From assembly GCA_949825045.1 (NCBI GenBank), contig OX463806.1:42804208-42868207 (forward strand): a stretch of 64,000 nt of DNA. The letters are read 5' to 3'. Position numbers and translations under genes: made by a program. Shown here piece after piece: positions 42,158 to 51,690 of the stretch. Source of the DNA: Argyresthia goedartella (lineage: Eukaryota > Arthropoda > Insecta > Lepidoptera > Argyresthiidae). The notes below the pieces were generated by a model. It searched no databases. It had not been told where the DNA came from and was given only the letters and a program-made list of their open reading frames with translations. Position 1 is the first letter of the stretch. Each line of letters begins with the position of its first letter.

Positions 42158-42704
42158 TGTTCAGGCTTCTCGGCACCTAATGACCTCGTAGGGGCCCATC
42201 AGCTACGAGGTAGCGTAGCGATCAGTTGCCAAGAAGTTTGAACGTCGGCGATTCACCGAGCTAAAATGATTGGGTTCGATCTAACCTGGTCTGTGCTTCG
42301 GTCCCGTCAACCTCCTGTCTCTCTGCAAGGCCCGGGTGCACCCTAGGCTCTTCTTGGTAGACAGGTTCTTCAGCCAACCTCTTGTGTGACTGGCGGGCCA
42401 GCCTCGATCAGCACAGTGTTCCAACACAGGTTATGTTACGTGGTAAAAAACCAATCGGCCACGTAAATGCGAACTTTATCTGGTTCGGGGAACCACAATA
42501 CACTCAGCTATATAGACAATCCTGAGGGAACCTCGAATACATTCCAGATGGACTGCGATTTAATTTCAATACCCTATCCAAAACGCGTTTACATTGCGAG
42601 GGCTTTCGTCAGTCAGTTGTCAAAAACTGCAAGGTTGGCAGCAACGTCAAATTCAAAATGGCCGTTCCGAAACCATCGATCGAATATCGATTTGGAATCG
42701 AACA
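42158..42704 (-). repeat. 5' LTR of the BEL/Pao element
   Basis: 547 bp and nearly identical to 37484-38030, differing for example in CTCGGCACC against CTCGGTACC and CTCTTGTG against CTCCTGTG. Confidence 0.93.
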
Positions 42705-43507
42705 ACCGTATCATATTCATTTTTGACAAGGTTAAATACTGAGTTGTACAACAAATTTGGATCGTCAATGTATGGTATTTCCCATAGTTTATCTAAAATA
42801 TTATTCCTGTAGTGTTCAAGCCGAGTGTCACTAACGGGCACACATGTAATATCATCTTTTTGGTCCTTTTTTATTTTAATATTGAATATACCTATCTGAC
42901 CAGAGTGATCAGAGGTTAATTTATTGATGACCGATTTGAAAATGGGCGTAATGTTAGTAAATATATCGTCAATGCAGGTAGCAGATGTTGCAGTAATTCT
43001 AGTAGGCTCCAAAAACAGATAGTTCATGTTGTGACATAAAAATAAAGATTTTAATCTAGTACAAATATTATTATCCTCTATCAGATTAACATTAAAATCA
43101 CCACAAATTATAAAAAAATTGTTTTTATCGCTGATTTTAATCAACACTTCATCCATTTTCTTTTCGAATAAATCAAAGGATGAATCTGGTGGTCTGTATA
43201 CGCTCATCACAATAAGTTGTTCAAGTTCAATACAGGCTATTTCCATGGTACGCTCAACAGACAGGCTCACTATGTCAACTCGTTCCTTATATTTAAAACT
43301 ATTATTTACAAGTATTAAGGAGCCACCGCGATCAGCTGTTTTTCTGTTGAACGAACTAGCAACGTGGTGGTTATTAAAGTTGAACATGAACTGATAACTC
43401 TTTAAAAAGTGCTCTGTTATACATAAAATATCAATATTATTACAGTTCATGAATAACTCAATTTCCAGTTCTTTACTTAACATGCCCTGTATATTTTGAT
43501 GAACCAC
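42705..43507 (-). CDS. LINE ORF2, endonuclease part (5' segment)
   Basis: The minus strand encodes an apurinic-type endonuclease: VHQNIQGM (first Asn), ILCITEHFL (catalytic Glu), MSVYRPPDSSF, FIICGDFNVNL (Asp-x-Asn), and the final LTSDHSGQIGIF (Asp-His). It nicks chromosomal DNA to prime reverse transcription. The frame is interrupted after NEYDTV by the BEL element and resumes across 37483-37477 and 30480 into the reverse transcriptase. The frame is open a little further upstream without a clear start codon; the true N-terminus may lie beyond the insertion at 43604. Confidence 0.85.
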
Positions 43508-44106
43508 GTTTAAAATATTCTTTCAGAAGAAGGTATTTTTTTTCATTGATCTGAATTTGAAAACGGGACCGTGAGAATAAGGCCTCATAATTTTCTGCCT
43601 TAACCTCTCAGTATTCGAACGCATCAATAGCTGCAAAGTCAAAATACCGTTGGTTACCACGCGCAGCTATTGATGCGCGGGTGACGCTGTGTTTACAAAC
43701 CGGTATTTTGGTACAATTTTAGTGCATAATGTTGGCATGCTTGGCAAGTGTAAATGCGGCATTAGTCAAACTCTACCATGAACATATTTGTCTGTGGTCT
43801 TCCGTTGAAAAAAATATTCAGACTGGAAAAAATAAAATCACTTTTTCTCGCGCGTGATTTTTGACTGATCTTTTCTGAGCTTTTATGGTGAATATTGAAT
43901 TGTTTCTATAAGAACACACTAATGTTTTTTTTTGTTTTGAAAAGGTTATCTTGTGTAGATTACGTAGGTATCAAACAACATGTATATTTGTTGATGTTTT
44001 TCTTATGTCGGCTAGATTTGTGTCGAGAGGGAACATTTTCATAGAAGTCGGAGATTCTCATGTCGGTACAAAAATAATGTATTTTCTCATTTAACTAAGG
44101 TCACAG

Positions 44107-46329
44107 TGTAATGGTACACGAGAGTCGGTACATTAGATACTTCATTCTGCGTGATAGAGGGCTAGCCCAACGCCGCGCTGTTTTGAATACGAGAATCGGT
44201 TCAGATAACGTTTGGGGGTTTTGCGTTGCTTACTGGCAAAGTTCGCAAAAAAAAAAAAGACGCGTGGGATTCATTCGTGGAATTTCAGTTCAGGTCAAGT
44301 TTTTTGTCGCATTCCTGCGAGATGTGTAGAGATGAGAGCCGATTTGGCTGCGCGTTGAATAAAATTATGAATAACTAAATAATGAAAGGTTATTACGGAA
44401 CGGAGAAAGCTATTATGTTGATTGCAAATATACAATTGCGATTGAGGTATGATATGGAGAGTCTGACACCTCTATTCTGAATATCATACTAGTGGTCTTT
44501 TGCTACGCGCAGCTAGCGGTCGGGTAATGCTTAATTAATCGCAACAAGCTTTTATTGGTCAGCGATCAACAGATTCTGTGTATCGGCAGTACCAAATGAT
44601 TTGAGTGATCACCTACGGTTGATCATAGTGAATATGCGTACACACAATTTGTAGAACGGCGGATCTGCATGGCATGGTTGAAATTGGACCCTGTGTAGTT
44701 AGTGATAAGAAGCTTCGCTTGGGCAGAGCGTATACGCAAAGGACGCCATTTTTTCAGACATGTGAGGTATATAAATACCAGAGCGTGGGAGGGGAGTTCA
44801 TTCAGTCTCAGCGTCTAGCTACTGTGACAGTCGTCTTCACGAGTTCTAAACAGTTTTTGTCTGCCGTGTTACGCGTCAGAACTATACGAATTTGTGATTG
44901 CGAAGTTTCAGTGGGTTTTCGTGAGTGTCTGAAGCGCCGAGATATACCTCGGTTCCTAACCTTTATATCAACCTACCCCAAATTCCAAAACTATCCTTGG
45001 GTCGTTAGGAAAGAACTTTTAAGTCAATTTATCTGAGTCTGAGTCTGGGCTTGGAGCGACCCTAAATTCCTTTTTCCTTCACCATAGGGTTCCTGGATTG
45101 GCTCTTAGGATATTCGCGGGCTAATCCTCTCCTCATTCTTTTCGAATAGTGAGTTTTGTAATTCCCACACACACAGTCGTTAAACATTCAAGCACATTCA
45201 AATCAAACTCAACCATTTTCGAGTGGTGTCGATAATGGACGTGGTATAACACTAGGTTTTAGACTAGGCTAGACAGGAGTTTAGTTGCGGCTAAACCTAG
45301 GTTGGCAGGGCATAGAGAGACTGTTTGATCGATGAGGTTCCGCGGATGGAAATAACAAATTCAGAACAAAGTTAAACCGGTGTCAACACAGATAACATAT
45401 CCTGTTGATATTTTGACATTTGAGTGTTGTCGGGGACGTGCGAAGAGATCAATTTACAGTCTAAAGTTCATTGTTTAGGTCCGGGTAGGTGTTTTGCATT
45501 GCCTTGGGTCAGATTGGATTCAAGTTGCATTTTTATATTAAATGTAAATTTCGCTGGATGTCTAATGTGTAAGTTGAGTCGGTATATATGATTTGGCTCA
45601 GCCCAGGACGTGCTGCGGCTAGTGGAATTCATAGTTCGGTATTTATCGAACTATGCACTTCGCTATGGTGTGGGTTAGATATCCTAAAACAATAATGCTT
45701 GCGTTTCGATAACATCCAGCTCAAATTGCGCAGAGTTGAAGGTTTCAAAACGTTACGGACCTTTTGAGGTAACCGCTAGTTCAGAACCCATTTCGGAACT
45801 CAAATCGCAATTGTGTAAACCGGTCTTTTCGGATCGTTATTGCCGTGAATCAAATATATAATTGGAACCACCACAAGCCGCTACTAGCGAGCACATGAAA
45901 TATCATTGAGTACTCACGTCGTAAAACTACGACGGATATCTATACTATAACTGTGATCGATCACTAAAACTAAAACTAAAACTAAACCAAAAGATGTTCC
46001 AATGCGCTCATATATACAAAAACCAGATGGTGCCATCACATAAAATATAACAACGATCGTTTTGGCGCAATACACCGCTGACTGATGCGAATTACCGGCT
46101 CGCGGACATATATGCTTTCTCTGTCTAACTAGAAACTGTAATTTCTGAACCAAACTTCGTTCGACTATTGTACGCCTAACGGATTTCTCGACGAACGAGA
46201 AATTCAGACTCATCATTCTTACTTACAAAACTTACAGCCGAATCGGGTCCTCTCATTTTGGGATAGATAGAATAGACGATCATAGCTACTGGTAGCGGCG
46301 GCTACGACCTTTGCCCGGGGGCCGCTACA
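44107..46329 (+). repeat. 5' LTR of Gypsy element B
   Basis: 2223 bp, unusually long for an insect Gypsy LTR. It contains a TATA box with an initiator (separate entry). A 120-codon frame inside it (44674-45036) recurs in the other LTR and has no recognisable domain. Confidence 0.93.
44768..44804 (+). promoter_or_regulatory. LTR core promoter (TATA box and initiator) of element B
   Basis: TATATAAATA begins at 44768. TCATTC, a match to the arthropod initiator TCAKTY, has its A at 44800, 32 bases downstream, which is the canonical spacing. The transcription start is therefore predicted at about 44800. The same pair occurs at 52352 and 52384 in the 3' LTR. Confidence 0.6.
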
Positions 46330-46335
46330 GATTTT

Positions 46336-46353
46336 TGGTGCCGAGACGGAAGG
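46336..46353 (+). promoter_or_regulatory. probable primer binding site of element B
   Basis: TGGTGCCGAGACGGAAGG begins six bases after the LTR end, opening with TGG as expected for pairing with a tRNA CCA end. The tRNA was not identified. Confidence 0.5.
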
Positions 46354-46569
46354 ATATCCTAGATAGTCTGATACCTAGATATTCCTAGATATTCTAAAAG
46401 AATCAAGGTCTAACGCGTTACTTTTAAAAATAACACAACGTAGAAACGATTTTAAACAGTTCAGTTTTGTAAATAAGAAATAAGCAAAAAAGGGGCATTG
46501 TTTTCAGACGAGCTACGACTAAAAAAAAAAACGTTAGTCGGGTAGCACGAGACGATAGCACGGGTTGAC

Positions 46570-46832
46570 GACCCGAATGGCCGAGTCGGTAGTGACGCTG
46601 CCTACGAAGCCGGGGGTCCCGGGTTCGAGTCCCGGTGGGGGCGAATGTTTGTTTGATGAGAGCGGTTGTTTGTGCCCTGGTCATGGTTGTTTATCTATCT
46701 AAGTATAATATTTCTCTATATAAGTATATATAACGTTGTCTAGTACCCAAGATACAGGGAATCCTAGTTTGGGGCTAGATCAATGTGTGTAAGGGGTGTC
46801 CAAGGTATTATTATTATTATTATTATTATTAT
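46570..46832 (+). mobile_element. tRNA-derived SINE in the leader of element B
   Basis: The head has an RNA polymerase III A box (TGGCCGAGTCGG, 46578-46589) and B box (GGTTCGAGTCC, 46622-46632) at tRNA spacing. A body follows ('catggttgtttatctatct', 'cccaagatacagggaatcc') and it ends in a (TTA)n tail (46808-46832). A second copy lies at 62403-62620. A true tRNA gene is unlikely, because the acceptor stem is poor and the body is shared. I could not identify a clear target duplication. Confidence 0.75.
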
Positions 46833-46853
46833 TCACTTTCGCATACAAGTGAA

Positions 46854-47834
46854 ATGGCGTCAGGGCAGGTGACGCAATTATTATCTGAAATAGTGAAGAG
46901 ATTAGACAGTTTGGAACGGGGTTCCAGCACGAGCAATGCTAGTAGGACTTCGGACAGACAGACTGACAGACAGGAACTAGAGACGTTTGAACAATCGGTA
47001 GAAAAACGTCAATCATGCATTGTGAAAATGACACAGAAGTTGCCGACATTCGATGGGCGGAATTCGGAAAATCCGATGATTTTCTTATGAGATTTAAAGG
47101 CTTATATTAAAGTCTCGGGAGATAGTTCTAGGGCTTTGATATGGGCAACGGATAGTTTGGTAGGAATTGCAAAAGTTCGAATGAGCATATACAGAGACTC
47201 ATGGCGAACCTATTCGGATTTTGAAAAAGATTTCAGAGAGGTATTCTGGGGTGATAATGAACAGGAATTAATTAAACAAAGGTTCCTAACTGCGAAGTTT
47301 GATTCTAAGAAAGGACAAAGTATGGAAGAATTCTTTGCCTCTCAATTGAATAGCATATATGAGCTTACGATACCGTTTACTGATACGGAGAAAATCAACA
47401 CGATTTTCAGACAGTTGCCGCGTGATATTCAAGTAGCGTTTTTTGCTAGAAAGGAGACTATGACCATACGGGATGCGGTCGAATTCCTTCGGCATTTAGA
47501 ACGGAATGTCGATGGAGGATTAAGTGCGATACATGGTTCGGAACCTATGAATACGAATAACGTAAGGCGGGATAGCTACATGCGTGGGCAATATCGAGCT
47601 ATGCGGGTAAATACGTTACGTTATAACGCGATAAGTCGTAGTAATAATTATAACGCGGTAACGAAGGCGCGAAACGAATTTGGGACGCGCGGTCGCGGTT
47701 ATTTTCGCGGTAGAGGGAGACAGCCTCAGTCTAGCTTCAGGGCAATAGGGTTTCAGAGGGGTTCAGGAGATACAGAGGCAGGGCAAAGTTCAAGTGACAG
47801 GAATAATGCGATAAGTCAGAATTCAAAAAACTAG
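46854..47834 (+). pseudogene. gag: Gag of Gypsy element B, one in-frame stop
   Basis: ATG 46854 opens a frame to TAG 47832-47834 (about 326 codons), broken once by TGA at 47088-47090. The product has a short coiled N-terminus (LLSEIVKRLDSLERG), a capsid region (DFEKDFREVFWGDNEQE, KINTIFRQLPRDIQVAF) and an Arg/Gly-rich tail (GTRGRGYFRGRGRQPQ) in place of zinc knuckles, presumably for RNA binding. The TGA could have come from CGA by one transition. The end of the frame carries the same slippery heptamer as element A. The upstream opening with nine Tyr is only the SINE's (TTA)n tail. Confidence 0.8.
47825..47831 (+). promoter_or_regulatory. probable -1 ribosomal frameshift site, gag to pol (element B)
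   Basis: The final gag codons are TCA AAA AAC TAG, so A_AAA_AAC lies on the last two sense codons, and the -1 frame is open directly into pol. A small GC hairpin (GCGCG...CGCGC, about 47842-47858) follows ten bases after the heptamer, a suitable place for a stimulatory structure. Confidence 0.75.
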
Positions 47835-50800
47835 TGGACTCGCGCGGGTCGTTCGCGCTCAGATATTTATTACGGTTCGGGTGGACAGCCGATCGAATTG
47901 GGAAAAAGCATAGACTGTATGATTTGTGTAATTTGGATTCGAACGTGGGTGTGAATGAATTTATTCAATTATTAGCGCATAAAGCGCACGGATATGCCGT
48001 GTGTTTAGAGGAAAAATCTAGATCGAATTGTAGAGATCGAAATGACAGACGTTTACATACGATATTCAGAGACGACGATTCGACTGAGTGTGGGCGCGAG
48101 TTATGTAGTACTTTGACATTACCTGAGATAGATGTGCGTATTGGGAATATTGTTGTAAGGAGTTTGATTGATTCGGGGAGCGAAATCAGTGTAATAAGTC
48201 GGAGAGTGTACGAAGAAGTATGCAGTCAATTGGGAAAACCGACGGAAATACCGATTCCAAGTTTGAGAATCACAGGTGCGTTTGGAGTCAGTAAGGAAAA
48301 GGTTGATAAATTAGTAACGTTACCATTAACAATAGGTGAATGCGTTATCGATACTCCAATGCTAGTATTAACAAGGGTGCCTAAAGATTTAATTTTGGGG
48401 TTTGATTTTATACAACAGACGCGAGCGAGTTTAATGTGTGAGGGTAATAAGAGGCTAATTATACGAAGCGCCGGGCGGATGTGTGAAATACCATTAGGTA
48501 CTGGTCCTAATCCGGAATCTTGCTGTTGTACAATGGAAGTACAGAACCAAGATACCAGTAGAAATATGATAGAGGAATATGTGAATAATTCATCAATACC
48601 TGTTGAACACAAAACAAGGTTATTGCCGGTGTTAAATAAACATGCAGAGTTGTTTAGCGATAGGATAGGTCGGACAAATAAATATATACATGAGATAAAA
48701 ATGAGAGATGAAACGCCTTTCGTAAAACGAAGCTATCCCATACCGTTCGCATATCGCGATAAAGTAACAAAACGTTTGGAAGAGATGGAATTGATAGGTA
48801 TTATTAGCAGGCAATCTACGGATTTCAGCAGTCCATTGACTTGTACATTAAAGAAAACAGGAGAGGTCCGTATTCTTCTAGATGCACGACAATTAAACAT
48901 GGGAATGGTCGGGGAGGTTGAAACCACACCTTTAATGAGTGAGATATTGCAATCCGGGCGCCGGATAAATTACATAGGAGTTATTGATATCAAAGATGCG
49001 TATTTTTCTATACCATTATCAGACGAATCTAAACGATACACGGGTTTTGTATATCAAGGCAGAAGTTATGTTTACAACGTTTTACCTCAGGGGTTGAAAA
49101 CCAGTGTGGGTTCATTTTCGAGGGCGATGGATTTAATTCTAGGGCCAGAGGTTAGGTCATATTGTTTAAATTTTGTTGACGATTTGGCAATTTTAACTGA
49201 GGGTGACTTCGAACAGCATTTGTCTCAAGTGGACACGGTTCTGAGTAAATTGAAAGACGCGGGCTTCACATGCAAACTAAAAAAATGCGAGTTCGCACAA
49301 AAAAAGGTCAAGTTATTGGGGCATATTTTGTCTACACAAGGTTTGCAGATGGACCCGGACAAAATTGAAACACTTAAATTATATCCGTCACCCAGAACTG
49401 TCAGGCAATTGAGGGCGTTTTTGGGGTTCATAAATTACTTTAGGAGGTTTATAAAAAATTTTGGAACGTTGACACAGCCCTTGTACAATTTATTACGGTC
49501 TGGAGTCAAGTTCATCTGGAGTGCGCAGATGCAAAGTGCTTTTGACGAGATAAAAAACCAATTCTTAGAAAGTATAATTTTGAGTCAGCCATTGGCGGGA
49601 AAAACATATTATGTTCAATGTGACGCCAGCGCTATAGGAATTGGGGGCTATGTTTATCAATTAGATGAATCGGGCCAGGAACTAATTATAGGGTTCTGTT
49701 CGCAGGCATTCAAGGGTGCCCAGACTAGATGGTCGATCAGTGAACAGGAAATGTATGCAGTTATATACACTTTAAAGCGATTTGAGATATATTTGCGGGG
49801 AGAAAAGGTTATTATTAGAACTGATCATAAAAGTTTGACGTTCATTAAGTCGTGGACCTTATTAGGGGCACGCGTAACGAGGTGGATTATGTTTTTAGAG
49901 CAATTCGATTACGACATAGAATTTGTGCGAGGGACTGATAATCAAATTGCCGACACGCTAAGCAGGCAAATAGCGGGACCTGGAGGTATGACTGACAGTA
50001 TGAATATTCAGCCGGGGATATTCTGGTTTCAGGCATCGAATACCGCAAGTGTTATTTCGAGTTTACGGGACATTGCGAGATTACAAAGCGAAGATGAGCG
50101 GTTAAATCGAATTAGCGGTTGTATCAGACGTAATGTAGTAGATACGGGGACAAGAGGTTTTGAAAATTATAAGCTAGTAGGTGATACGTTATATTTTCAC
50201 GTGCCGAAGCGGAACGTACAGTTGCTAGTAATTCCGAAATCACTACAGGAGGAACTAATTTTACACATACATGAAGAAATAGGTCACTACGGCAGATATA
50301 AAATATTAGCACTGATGAAGGACAGATATTATTTTCTTCATATGAGTAGGGTGATTAGCGCGGTGATAAGAAGTTGTGACATATGTCAAAAGGTCAAACC
50401 AAGTACTAACAATACCGTTGGTCCTTGTACACCGGTGTTGGCGGAAAGGTTGGGTGAGAAAGTTTTTTCGGACCTTTATGGGCCATTGCCCGTAGGTAAA
50501 TTCGGATATCAATATATATATGTGATTCAAGACGTGTACAGTAAAGTAATAAAATTATATCCAATGCGAAAAGCGACAGGTAGGAGCGTGCTCGCTTGTA
50601 CAAAGAGATTTCATAGGGAAATACCTATCGAAACTATAATTACGGACTCAGGACCACAGTTCATATCGAAAGTTTGGGAATTTGGACTCAAACAGCTGGG
50701 GATTCGGGTCACTCATACGTCGGTGTATTGTCCAAATTCCAATAGCGTAGAAAGAGTGAATCGCGAGCTAGGTCGGCTGATTAGAACTTATTGCGGCGGA

Positions 50801-51295
50801 AGTAATCGTAGTTGGGTAGACGTGTTACCGGACATTCAGAATTGCTATAATAATATCGAACACACAAGCACAGGCTTTGCGCCTAATGAGTTAGCGTTTG
50901 GTAGGCGGGAACCGTTAACTATTGACAAGGAATTAGGCGATGAATGGTTATTAGGCCATAGTGTGCGAGATTCGGAACAGGTGCGGAATGTAGCGATAGA
51001 AAACTCTAAAAGTTCTAGTGAACGACGTAAGCGACAGGCGGACAAACGGCGTAAGTTAGAGGTCTATCGAATAGGTGATTATGTGAAACTTAAGACCTTT
51101 GTGCGTTCAAATAAAGAACATAAAATCATGCGGAAATTTTCGTTGTTGTATAAAGGGCCTTATGTTATTTCGGCAGTGGTATATCCTAACTGTTATACGT
51201 TAGTAGATCCGGGTTCAAATGAGATATTGGGTAACTTCAATACTATAAATATAGCCAGGTATTATGTGAGGACGAATAAGGGCATAGATAAATAA
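47831..51295 (+). CDS. pol: Pol polyprotein of Gypsy element B (protease, RT, RNase H, integrase)
   Basis: The frame is open for about 1154 codons to TAA 51293-51295. Domains in order: aspartic protease (SLIDSGSEISVIS, near 48165); reverse transcriptase with VIDIKDAYFSIPL, LPQGLKTSVGSF and catalytic NFVDDLAIL (near 49175); RNase H from QCDASAIGIGGY (near 49617); integrase zinc finger H...H...CDICQKVK (near 50265-50395); and integrase core with SDLYGPLPVG, IITDSGPQF and SNSVERVNREL supplying D, D and E. The usual RT motif is YxDD; here the first residue is Phe, a tolerated variant. Nothing interrupts the frame, so pol looks intact even though gag has a stop. Expression needs the -1 shift, as there is no upstream ATG. 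Confidence 0.92.
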   Translation, partial: LVDSRGSFALRYLLRFGWTADRIGKKHRLYDLCNLDSNVGVNEFIQLLAHKAHGYAVCLEEKSRSNCRDRNDRRLHTIFRDDDSTECGRELCSTLTLPEIDVRIGNIVVRSLIDSGSEISVISRRVYEEVCSQLGKPTEIPIPSLRITGAFGVSKEKVDKLVTLPLTIGECVIDTPMLVLTRVPKDLILGFDFIQQTRASLMCEGNKRLIIRSAGRMCEIPLGTGPNPESCCCTMEVQNQDTSRNMIEEYVNNSSIPVEHKTRLLPVLNKHAELFSDRIGRTNKYIHEIKMRDETPFVKRSYPIPFAYRDKVTKRLEEMELIGIISRQSTDFSSPLTCTLKKTGEVRILLDARQLNMGMVGEVETTPLMSEILQSGRRINYIGVIDIKDAYFSIPLSDESKRYTGFVYQGRSYVYNVLPQGLKTSVGSFSRAMDLILGPEVRSYCLNFVDDLAILTEGDFEQHLSQVDTVLSKLKDAGFTCKLKKCEFAQKKVKLLGHILSTQGLQMDPDKIETLKLYPSPRTVRQLRAFLGFINYFRRFIKNFGTLTQPLYNLLRSGVKFIWSAQMQSAFDEIKNQFLESIILSQPLAGKTYYVQCDASAIGIGGYVYQLDESGQELIIGFCSQAFKGAQTRWSISEQEMYAVIYTLKRFEIYLRGEKVIIRTDHKSLTFIKSWTLLGARVTRWIMFLEQFDYDIEFVRGTDNQIADTLSRQIAGPGGMTDSMNIQPGIFWFQASNTASVISSLRDIARLQSEDERLNRISGCIRRNVVDTGTRGFENYKLVGDTLYFHVPKRNVQLLVIPKSLQEELILHIHEEIGHYGRYKILALMKDRYYFLHMSRVISAVIRSCDICQKVKPSTNNTVGPCTPVLAERLGEKVFSDLYGPLPVGKFGYQYIYVIQDVYSKVIKLYPMRKATGRSVLACTKRFHREIPIETIITDSGPQFISKVWEFGLKQLGIRVTHTSVYCPNSNSVERVNRELGRLIRTYCGGSNRSWVDVLPDIQNCYNNIEHTSTGFAPNELAFGRREPLTIDKELGDEWLLGHSVRDSEQVRNVAIENSKSSSERRKRQADKRRKLEVYRIGDYVKLKTFVRSNKEHKIMRKFSLLYKGPYVISAVVYPNCYTLVDPGSNEILGNFNTINIARYYVRTNKGIDK

Positions 51296-51690
51296 GATAG
51301 TGTATAAAGGTTATATAATTAAGCTGTAAGCTGTAAATTTGAGTAACTACTTTGTAGATTTAAGGATCTTGCATGGGTTGGAAACAAAAACAAAAAAAAA
51401 AACAAAAAAAAAAAAAACAATTTGTATATATATAGTAATACGAATTAGGATAAATTGCGGGTAAGCGAGGTTGTATAGTAAGATAGATAAATAAGATAAG
51501 ACAGGAGAGAACTCAATCGAGTTGTGTAAATATTATATACATAATTGACAGATTCATCGGTCGGTGTACATGATTTGAGATGTCCGAACATATAGAGTAG
51601 ATATGTACAAAGTATGGGTAGCATAGTGGTAATGAGATCCTTGCGCCATGTTAACTGAGATAAACAGTGTCTCAAGGTCTAGGAGGGGGC
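51296..51690 (+). other. 3' untranslated region and polypurine tract of element B
   Basis: A-rich sequence (an A run broken by C near 51390-51420) with no env gene. It ends in CTAGGAGGGGGC, the likely polypurine tract, directly before the 3' LTR at 51691. Confidence 0.65.

Larger units (their letters stand above)
37484..42704 (-). mobile_element. BEL/Pao LTR retrotransposon, internally deleted
   Basis: LTRs of 547 bp each (37484-38030 and 42158-42704) start TGTTC and end GAACA. They differ at three sites that I can see. The 5-bp target duplication ACCGT is at 37479-37483 and 42705-42709, as expected for BEL/Pao. Gag and the remains of pol are on the minus strand. It interrupts the LINE endonuclease frame (after NEYDTV) and sits ten bases from the piggyBac-like element. 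Confidence 0.95.

Noticed and set aside
44674..45036. 120-codon frame inside the LTRs of element B (also 52259-52621)
   Set aside because: It lies downstream of the predicted transcription start but shows no domain and is identical in both LTRs only because the LTRs are. A leader peptide cannot be excluded, but nothing supports it.
46578..46640. a tRNA gene
   Set aside because: A and B boxes are good, but the acceptor stem is poor and the downstream body is shared with a second copy, so it is a SINE head.
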